Source: Candidatus Aciduliprofundum sp. JdFR-45
GTDB lineage: Archaea > Thermoplasmatota > Thermoplasmata > Thermoplasmatales > JdFR-45
Direction: 5' to 3'
NCBI GenBank assembly: GCA_002011395.1
Contig: MTNG01000059.1
Span: 1-6,424, forward strand
Length of the DNA stretch: 6,424 nucleotides
The translations under genes and the position numbers were made by a program. Positions 1 to 4,423 of this stretch are shown one piece after another. Positions within the stretch are counted from its first letter, which is position 1, and each line of letters begins with the position of its first letter. Under the pieces are notes generated by a model. The model worked only from the letters and a program-made list of their open reading frames with translations. It was not told the DNA's origin and searched no databases.

Positions 1-1139
1 TCCACGTAGAGTCGCCTCCCCTTTATATACGGTCCGCGCAGTCGCCTCTCCCGCGACCACTTGTCCATGAAATCCTCGGAGTTGGGGTGGTCCGCGGGCG
101 GGCCGCGGTGCACCTTCACCCTCGGCACCTCGCACATCTCCACCTCCACGAGCACGACTATCCTCTCGCCGATGTGGAGATCTGCATCCACCACCCCAAA
201 CCCCTCCCGGTCCGCTATATCCACAGTCAGGTTGAGCAGTCTCCTCGCCTGGTCGTGGAGCGTATCGGGGTGGATATCCGGAGCGGGGAGCGAAAGGGCG
301 AATACGCACGTCCCCCTGCGCTCCATAGTTCGCAGGAGCGCTTCCTCATCCACTTCGTCTTCCGGCGGGAAGAAGAAGAGCGTCGAAGGTCTTCGAAGAA
401 ACTCCCTACTGGCGAGGATGAACGTGGCAAGCGATTCCTCGCTGACCGCGGAGGCCACATTTCGTCTGGGATCCGTAGGGTCGACGAAGATCATCGGCTC
501 CCGAAAGCGGCCCGCATCCTCTCCCGACATGCTAAGTTTCACGGGGATCCTCCAGCACGCGGCGTTTCTCAGCACATTCACGAAGCCCCCGTACTTTATC
601 ACCAGCAGCTCTGTCAGGTAGCCGGAGAATCCCCTTACGCGCGCCTCGGCGCCGTAGACCCCTATACCTCTCATGAACGCCTTCAGGAGACGCACGTCGT
701 CCCTCCTCTCCGGCGGTAGATGCCGGCGCACATACTCTGTGTGAAAGGGCGTTCTGTCAACGGAACTCTTCAGCTCTGAGGGGTCGTGTATACTGTAGCA
801 GGGTACGATGTCCGCTTCGTACCCCCCGTAAACCCCGCGGACATAGGGGTGCTCCGCGTAGCTTATGACCCAGTTGCGAAGCACCGTCTTGCCGATCTCC
901 AGCGCGGTTCTCTCCATCTCCTCCCTGCTCACATCTAGGGGAAACCTGATGAAGACGTCCATGTCCGGATTTCTGAGGAAAGTGCCCTTGGCCACGCTCC
1001 CGACCAGAACAACCTCTCCCTCCACGCCTCTTCTGGCTACTTCCTCCCTCACCGCCTCAACGAGCGATGAGGCCGCCTCTCTGACCTTCGCCTCCTCCTC
1101 CGGGCTGGGGCGTATTCTCGCCAGAACTTCCTCAATCAC
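1..1139 (-). CDS. cca: CCA-adding enzyme (archaeal class I tRNA nucleotidyltransferase), 3' end cut by the window
   Basis: This cytoplasmic enzyme adds or repairs the 3'-terminal CCA of tRNAs from CTP and ATP without a nucleic acid template. In the 379 visible codons the class I nucleotidyltransferase core is clear: GSVAKGT (residues 47-53) is followed by the carboxylates D59 and D61 (NPDMDVF) and D110 (EADIVPCY). These positions equal those I recall for the Archaeoglobus fulgidus enzyme (E59, D61, D110), so E is replaced by D at 59. Later family blocks are SVDRTPFH, RLLKAFMRG and RGFSGYLTELL. The start is GTG: an in-frame TGA lies 13 codons upstream and no ATG lies between, and residue numbering from this GTG fits the family. 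The GTG overlaps the nac stop as GTGA and no SD precedes it, so translation is probably coupled to nac. The frame is open at the left edge; about 60 C-terminal residues are missing compared with a 437-residue homologue. Identity is near certain. Confidence 0.96.
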   Translation of the reverse strand, partial: MIEEVLARIRPSPEEEAKVREAASSLVEAVREEVARRGVEGEVVLVGSVAKGTFLRNPDMDVFIRFPLDVSREEMERTALEIGKTVLRNWVISYAEHPYVRGVYGGYEADIVPCYSIHDPSELKSSVDRTPFHTEYVRRHLPPERRDDVRLLKAFMRGIGVYGAEARVRGFSGYLTELLVIKYGGFVNVLRNAACWRIPVKLSMSGEDAGRFREPMIFVDPTDPRRNVASAVSEESLATFILASREFLRRPSTLFFFPPEDEVDEEALLRTMERRGTCVFALSLPAPDIHPDTLHDQARRLLNLTVDIADREGFGVVDADLHIGERIVVLVEVEMCEVPRVKVHRGPPADHPNSEDFMDKWSRERRLRGPYIKGRRLYV

Positions 1140-1471
1140 TTTTTGGACATCAGTGATATTATCGCCTCCGCCGGTTCACCGTCCGCCTCCTTCAGCGCCT
1201 GAACGGCCTCTTCCCGGGTGCAGCCCGTCTGTTCCATCACGAGGGCTATGTCCTCCTCGGGGAAGGAGTCACCGCCTTCGCTGACCTCCTCGATCTCCCC
1301 CATCACCATGAGGGTTGACTGGCCCTTCGCCTCCACCTTCATCACCGAGGGCGAGCGGACCCTGAAGACCCTTCCATCCCTCATTTTCAGTATGACCTCC
1401 TCCACATCCATTTCCTCCTGCTTGATCCCCATCTTCCTCATCATTCTGCGATACTGCCTTTCATTAATCAT
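1136..1471 (-). CDS. nac: Nascent polypeptide-associated complex protein (archaeal NAC)
   Basis: This 111-residue protein is the archaeal NAC subunit, which as a dimer binds nascent chains near the ribosome exit tunnel. A basic N-terminal helix (RQYRRMMRKMG, about residues 6-15) leads into IKQEEMDVEEVI, a hallmark of archaeal NAC, and the NAC beta-strand domain extends to about residue 60. After an acidic linker comes a UBA domain (about 72-108), with CTREEAVQALKEADGEPAEAI typical of the family. Three in-frame ATGs lie at 1489, 1477 and 1471. I chose 1471 because the SD GAGGTGA ends 5 nt before it, whereas that SD runs into the ATG at 1477. The start overlaps the dys stop by 8 nt (ATGATTAA) and the stop overlaps the cca GTG. 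The length is normal for the family. The basic N-terminal helix is the likely ribosome contact, inferred from NAC proteins in general. Confidence 0.95.
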   Translation of the reverse strand: MINERQYRRMMRKMGIKQEEMDVEEVILKMRDGRVFRVRSPSVMKVEAKGQSTLMVMGEIEEVSEGGDSFPEEDIALVMEQTGCTREEAVQALKEADGEPAEAIISLMSKK

Positions 1472-2408
1472 TCTCATCACCTCTTTCAATCAGCGACGCG
1501 ACGAGGAGCGGGAGCAGAACGGTCGCATCCCCCTCCACCGTGATGTAGTCGGCATCCTCCTTCACTTTCCCCCACGAAACCGCCTCGCGAACCCTCGCTC
1601 CGCTGAGCGAGCCGTCCCACTCCGGTGCCGTGGTGATATATACGGCATAGTCCAGCCCACCTCTGAACTGATTCCACCAGATGGTGTGGTGCTTGGATAT
1701 GCCTCCGCCGACCATGATCGCCCCTGTCTTATTCGCAGTGAAGACGATATCGGAAAGCTCGTGCTGATCAATCATCATATCCAGGTGGAAGTCCCTGTGC
1801 GCCTCCCAGAATGACCACAGCTGGGAGCCGACGGCGCCGTCAACGATGCCCGGCACGTAGATGGGTATGCCGTTGCGGGCGGCCCAGTGGAGTATTGACG
1901 AGGTGTCGTTCACCTTACCGCCTATGTGATGTATGAGCTCGCGGACGCTCCATCTCTTCTTGATCCTGTACGCCTCCTCCAGCATGGGTTGCAGATGTTC
2001 CTCCAGCACCTTGCCGTAGTTCTCCTGCGGGATGAGAACGTTGCCTAGTCGATGCACGCCGCGCCTGTGAAGGTCTGCATCGTCCATATCAAAGGAGCCG
2101 TGATAGTAATCGCACCAGACCCTTGCGAGGTCGTGGTCAAGCGTTCCGCACGTGGTTATGACCACGTCCACCATGCGGCGTCGTACCATCTCCCTTATAA
2201 CTCCCCTCACGCCTGTCGCGACGATGGCCGCCGGAAAGGAGAGGAACACCGTGGCACTCTCCTTCCGCATCCGCCTCACGATTCTCTCCGCGACCGCGAG
2301 CTTCTTCGCGGTGAATCCCCCAGCCATGTAGAACGCGTCCATGAGGTCCGCGATGCTCATCCCGGCCCGTATCTCCATGTCCCTCACAGGAATGCCGTCC
2401 ACTCGCAT
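1464..2408 (-). CDS. dys: Deoxyhypusine synthase
   Basis: The enzyme moves the aminobutyl group of spermidine, NAD-dependently, to one lysine of aIF5A, the first step towards hypusine. The 314-residue product matches the usual archaeal length. Visible motifs are TTCG at 85-88 with LDHDLARVWCDYYHGSF after it, GNVLIPQENYG (122-132), VDGAVG (189-194, like the human TDGSLG), GGGISKHH (234-241, NAD/spermidine-site histidines), and SGARVREAVSWGK ending in K281, which aligns with human catalytic Lys329; E275 and W279 match human E323 and W327. No active-site residue seems lost. An upstream in-frame ATG at 2600 would add 64 residues read from inside tyrS in another frame, with no family resemblance, so it was refused. 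The ATG at 2408 overlaps the tyrS stop as TGATG and has GGTGA 7 nt upstream; a GTG at 2402 is the alternative. The aIF5A gene is not in this window. Confidence 0.96.
   Translation of the reverse strand: MRVDGIPVRDMEIRAGMSIADLMDAFYMAGGFTAKKLAVAERIVRRMRKESATVFLSFPAAIVATGVRGVIREMVRRRMVDVVITTCGTLDHDLARVWCDYYHGSFDMDDADLHRRGVHRLGNVLIPQENYGKVLEEHLQPMLEEAYRIKKRWSVRELIHHIGGKVNDTSSILHWAARNGIPIYVPGIVDGAVGSQLWSFWEAHRDFHLDMMIDQHELSDIVFTANKTGAIMVGGGISKHHTIWWNQFRGGLDYAVYITTAPEWDGSLSGARVREAVSWGKVKEDADYITVEGDATVLLPLLVASLIERGDEND
1477..1483 (-). promoter_or_regulatory. Shine-Dalgarno site of nac
   Basis: On the minus strand GAGGTGA lies 5 nt before the ATG at 1471, and with the following T it matches eight bases of the archaeal consensus AGGAGGTGAT. 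It sits inside the last codons of dys. It decides the nac start, because the upstream ATG at 1477 overlaps the site itself. Confidence 0.75.
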
Positions 2409-3451
2409 CACCTCGTCACCGTGAGGTGCTTCATCGCCTCGTAGGGCTCGGGATTCTTCTCGAAGTGCTCCTTCACGGGGGCAAGTATCCTTATGAGTTC
2501 CTCGGCCACGGCGTTCTTCAGGTCCTGCGGGTGCAGTTCGCCGGCCACGAAGTCCCTCTCCAGATCCTCGTATGTCTCGTAAACCACGTCGCCGCCCCAC
2601 TTCTCGGGGCGCTTTATAACCAGTTTATCCACGTAGTAGGGGAAGAGTACGATGCGGGCTATGTCCATTATCGGGTTGCCTTCCACCTCACCCGCGGGGC
2701 AGTACGCCCTCTTTATCTTCCTCCTTATCTCCTCCGGCGTATCGTGGATGTATATCGTGCTGTCCGGGTCGCTCTTGCTCATCTTCGCCTCCGCGGGGTC
2801 CATCCTCCCCCCGCCCTTCAGCCCGGAGATTAGGTGGCCGTGGAGCGCCACGACTTTCTTCCACCCGAGTTTCTCCGCCACATCTCTAGCGAGCATGTGG
2901 GCGTGCCTCTGGTCCATGCCACCCATGGCTATATCCAGGTCCATGTGGAATATGTCCGCCACCTGCATGAACGGGTATATTATTTTGGACGCGTCCAGCT
3001 CCGCATCGCTCTCCTTCCTCCCCATTATCGTCATGGCCCTCTTCGCCCTCTGGAGGGTCGTCTTCTTCGCCACGCGAAGGACCTTCTCCCAGTATGCAGG
3101 GTCGGACACGAATTCGTGGGAGAAGATGAACTCCACCTCGCTTCTCAGGCCGAGGGCACGGAAGGCCTCCTTCATATACTCCCCGCACACCCTTATGTTC
3201 TCCAGAGAGCCCCCCATCTTGTCGTTTATGTATGCGTGCCAGTCAGCGAGGTATATTATCATGTGAACGCCCGCGTCCACGAGGTCGTTCACCTTATTCG
3301 TCCAGTAGAGCCCGGTACCTATGTGCAGAAAACCCGAGGGCTCAAACCCTATGTAGCCCCTGGGCCTCGCCTCGCGACCCAGCAGGTCCCTGAGCTCATC
3401 CTCCCTCACGACCTCGCGGATGTTCCTCGTGACCAGCGCGTACCTGTCCAT
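2408..3451 (-). CDS. tyrS: Tyrosyl-tRNA synthetase, archaeal/eukaryotic type
   Basis: This class I synthetase charges tRNA-Tyr with tyrosine in the cytoplasm. The 347-residue product shows YIGFEPSG (33-40) with tyrosine-binding Y33, the HIGH variant HIGT at 43-46, YPFMQVAD with Y159, Q163 and D166 (equivalent to Y151, Q155 and D158 of the Methanocaldococcus jannaschii enzyme), GGMDQRHAHMLAR (177-189), KMSKS at 223-227, and AYCPAG and EGNPI near 249-261. The tyrosine-pocket residues separate it from TrpRS. It is about 40 residues longer than the M. jannaschii protein, through small insertions and a short C-terminal tail. Of two ATGs I chose 3451 over 3463: a TATA box centred about 25 nt upstream implies a leaderless mRNA beginning at 3451, and MDRYALVTRN aligns with the M. 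jannaschii MDEFEMIKRN. It is the first gene of the tyrS-dys-nac-cca cluster, and its TGA overlaps the dys ATG by one base. Confidence 0.96.
   Translation of the reverse strand: MDRYALVTRNIREVVREDELRDLLGREARPRGYIGFEPSGFLHIGTGLYWTNKVNDLVDAGVHMIIYLADWHAYINDKMGGSLENIRVCGEYMKEAFRALGLRSEVEFIFSHEFVSDPAYWEKVLRVAKKTTLQRAKRAMTIMGRKESDAELDASKIIYPFMQVADIFHMDLDIAMGGMDQRHAHMLARDVAEKLGWKKVVALHGHLISGLKGGGRMDPAEAKMSKSDPDSTIYIHDTPEEIRRKIKRAYCPAGEVEGNPIMDIARIVLFPYYVDKLVIKRPEKWGGDVVYETYEDLERDFVAGELHPQDLKNAVAEELIRILAPVKEHFEKNPEPYEAMKHLTVTR
2409..2420 (-). promoter_or_regulatory. Tandem Shine-Dalgarno sites before dys
   Basis: The end of tyrS carries two SD-like motifs in a row: GGTGA (2416-2420), 7 nt before the ATG at 2408, and GAGGTG (2409-2414), directly abutting that ATG and 6 nt before an in-frame GTG at 2402. 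The first supports ATG 2408; the second would better suit GTG 2402, a difference of only two residues. I favour the ATG. Confidence 0.5.
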
Positions 3452-3470
3452 GTGATGCCCCATTTTGAAC

Positions 3471-3480
3471 GGATATAAAA
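3471..3480 (-). promoter_or_regulatory. TATA box of the tyrS operon (leaderless transcript)
   Basis: On the minus strand TTTTATATCC lies in the 36-bp gap between the GTPase stop and tyrS. Its AT-rich core is centred near 3475, about 25 nt before the A of the ATG at 3451, the normal archaeal TATA-to-start distance. This predicts transcription beginning at or beside that ATG, and no SD precedes it. The bases just upstream (GGCAATCC) are only a poor BRE. The same T4 run could help terminate the GTPase transcript, but it is too short to call. Confidence 0.65.
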
Positions 3481-3487
3481 GGATTGC

Positions 3488-4291
3488 CTACGCCCACTTC
3501 ACGTGCTTCAGCAGGGACAGCCTCTTTATGCGGTTCTGCTGCGCTTCCTCCAGCGGAAGGTAGTCCTTCTCTATGGCATAGAGCCGCTCTATGAGTGTCT
3601 TCACTCCGTGTATGGTAGGACTGCGGATGTCCACGCCCATGCTGTTCAGCTGGGCGGTGACTATCGCCATGGCGTCCTCCATGTTCCAGTGTTTCTCCGC
3701 AAAATCATGTATGACATAGTCCAGTATGTCCTTCAAGCTTTCCATTCTGTGCCTTGTCTCCCCTCCCACTTCCACCGGCTCGAAGAGAAGCATAAGGCGT
3801 GCGAGCTTCATAAAGGCCTCCTCTACGTTCTCGCCGGTCTTCGCGCTTGTGAGGAAATAGGGGACGCCCATCGCTTCTGCGGCCCTTTCCAGCATGGGCT
3901 CATCTATCTGCCAATCGGGGAGGTCGCACTTGTTCGCCAGCAGGACGCTCGGAACGGCAGCCACGTTTGTAAGCATGGGGAGCCAGTAGGCAGAGATGCT
4001 TGTGAGTGTGTCCCTCCTCGTGAGGTCGCATACCAGAAGGGCGCCATCCGCACCCCTGAAGGCCGCTTCCTGAACACGTGTGTATCCCTGCTGCCCCAGC
4101 ACGTCCCAGACCATGAGGGTGAAGTCAATGCTCAACCCTCCCCATTCCATCTTTATGGTCTTCTTGCTGACCTTTGTGCCTATGGTCACTATATACTTGT
4201 CTTCAAACATGTCGTAGACGAAGCGCTTGACCAGAGATGTCTTACCCACGGCCGCATCCCCGAGCAGAACAACCTTCCTCTTCACCTCCAT
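3488..4291 (-). CDS. Ras/Rab-like small GTPase with a C-terminal helical extension
   Basis: A complete 267-residue GTP-binding protein of the Ras superfamily. All G motifs are present: GDAAVGKT (G1, 11-18), T36 in TIGT (G2), WDVLGQ (G3, 62-67, with the Ras Gln61 equivalent Q67), NKCD (G4, 120-123) and TSAK (G5, 148-151). It should therefore bind and hydrolyse GTP. The TIG switch I suggests Rab-like ancestry, while WDxxGQ is seen in many archaeal and Arf-like members. The G domain ends near residue 172; residues 173-267 form an extension that looks wholly helical, is rich in charged residues, ends in a basic amphipathic stretch (RIKRLSLLKHVKWA), and that I do not recognise. There is no prenylation cysteine at the C-terminus. 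The start ATG has an SD (GGTGA) 7 nt upstream and its own TATA box. The gene lies 132 bp after the ATPase/TPR gene and 36 bp before tyrS. Its cellular role and partners are unknown. Confidence 0.92.
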   Translation of the reverse strand: MEVKRKVVLLGDAAVGKTSLVKRFVYDMFEDKYIVTIGTKVSKKTIKMEWGGLSIDFTLMVWDVLGQQGYTRVQEAAFRGADGALLVCDLTRRDTLTSISAYWLPMLTNVAAVPSVLLANKCDLPDWQIDEPMLERAAEAMGVPYFLTSAKTGENVEEAFMKLARLMLLFEPVEVGGETRHRMESLKDILDYVIHDFAEKHWNMEDAMAIVTAQLNSMGVDIRSPTIHGVKTLIERLYAIEKDYLPLEEAQQNRIKRLSLLKHVKWA

Positions 4292-4298
4292 GAGCGTG

Positions 4299-4303
4299 TC
4301 ACC
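4299..4303 (-). promoter_or_regulatory. Shine-Dalgarno site of the GTPase gene
   Basis: GGTGA on the minus strand, 7 nt before the ATG at 4291, matches the archaeal SD consensus. It would lie within a short leader of about 14 nt if transcription starts where the TATA box predicts. It supports the ATG at 4291. Confidence 0.6.
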
Positions 4304-4325
4304 GCTAAGCCATATGGACTATCAC

Positions 4326-4334
4326 TTTATAAAA
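4326..4334 (-). promoter_or_regulatory. TATA box of the GTPase gene
   Basis: On the minus strand TTTTATAAA (within GGTTTTATAAAG) is centred near 4330. Counting about 25-26 nt downstream puts transcription start near 4304-4305, giving a leader of about 14 nt that holds the SD. This is the most AT-rich promoter-like element in the 132-bp intergenic region and suggests the GTPase is transcribed apart from the upstream ATPase/TPR gene. Confidence 0.65.
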
Positions 4335-4390
4335 CCTACCGGCGGAATACATCTTCATGGGTGGTCGGGTTCAGAGCATCTGTGGTGTCC

Positions 4391-4411
4391 CAATTAATAA
4401 CCCAACAATTG
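4391..4411. repeat. Imperfect AT-rich inverted repeat between the ATPase/TPR and GTPase genes
   Basis: The arms CAATT and AATTG enclose 11 bases. A smaller palindrome, CAGA-N3-TCTG, lies beside it at 4372-4382. Both sit between the ATPase/TPR stop and the GTPase TATA box. With 5-bp and 4-bp arms they may be chance; a regulator-binding site or part of a 3' end signal is possible. No strong stem followed by a T tract was seen here. Confidence 0.25.
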
Positions 4412-4423
4412 CGAGGGTGCCCT

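Noticed and set aside
21..30. TATA-like sequence (GTATATAAAG on the minus strand) near the left edge
   Set aside because: It encodes the conserved Y-I-K of the CCA enzyme within the gene, and no downstream gene start can be seen in the window.
87..719. Plus-strand open frames of about 190-210 codons opposite cca
   Set aside because: Two overlapping frames over the same stretch, both antisense to the clearly conserved CCA enzyme and with no recognisable motif.
1472..1489. Longer nac start at 1489 (six extra residues)
   Set aside because: The SD GAGGTGA lies downstream of that ATG and is properly spaced only for the ATG at 1471.
2409..2600. 64-residue N-terminal extension of deoxyhypusine synthase from an ATG at 2600
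   Set aside because: It lies wholly inside tyrS in another frame, is low-complexity and Arg/Gly-rich, and would make the enzyme longer than its archaeal relatives. The ATG at 2408 at the tyrS stop gives the normal 314 residues.
2834..3478. Plus-strand open frame of 214 codons opposite tyrS
   Set aside because: It is antisense to the conserved TyrRS core, is rich in His, Val and Arg, and has no family resemblance; a composition artefact.
4309..4359. Minus-strand mini-ORF of 17 codons just upstream of the GTPase gene
   Set aside because: It overlaps the TATA box, has no SD, and would begin upstream of the predicted transcription start.
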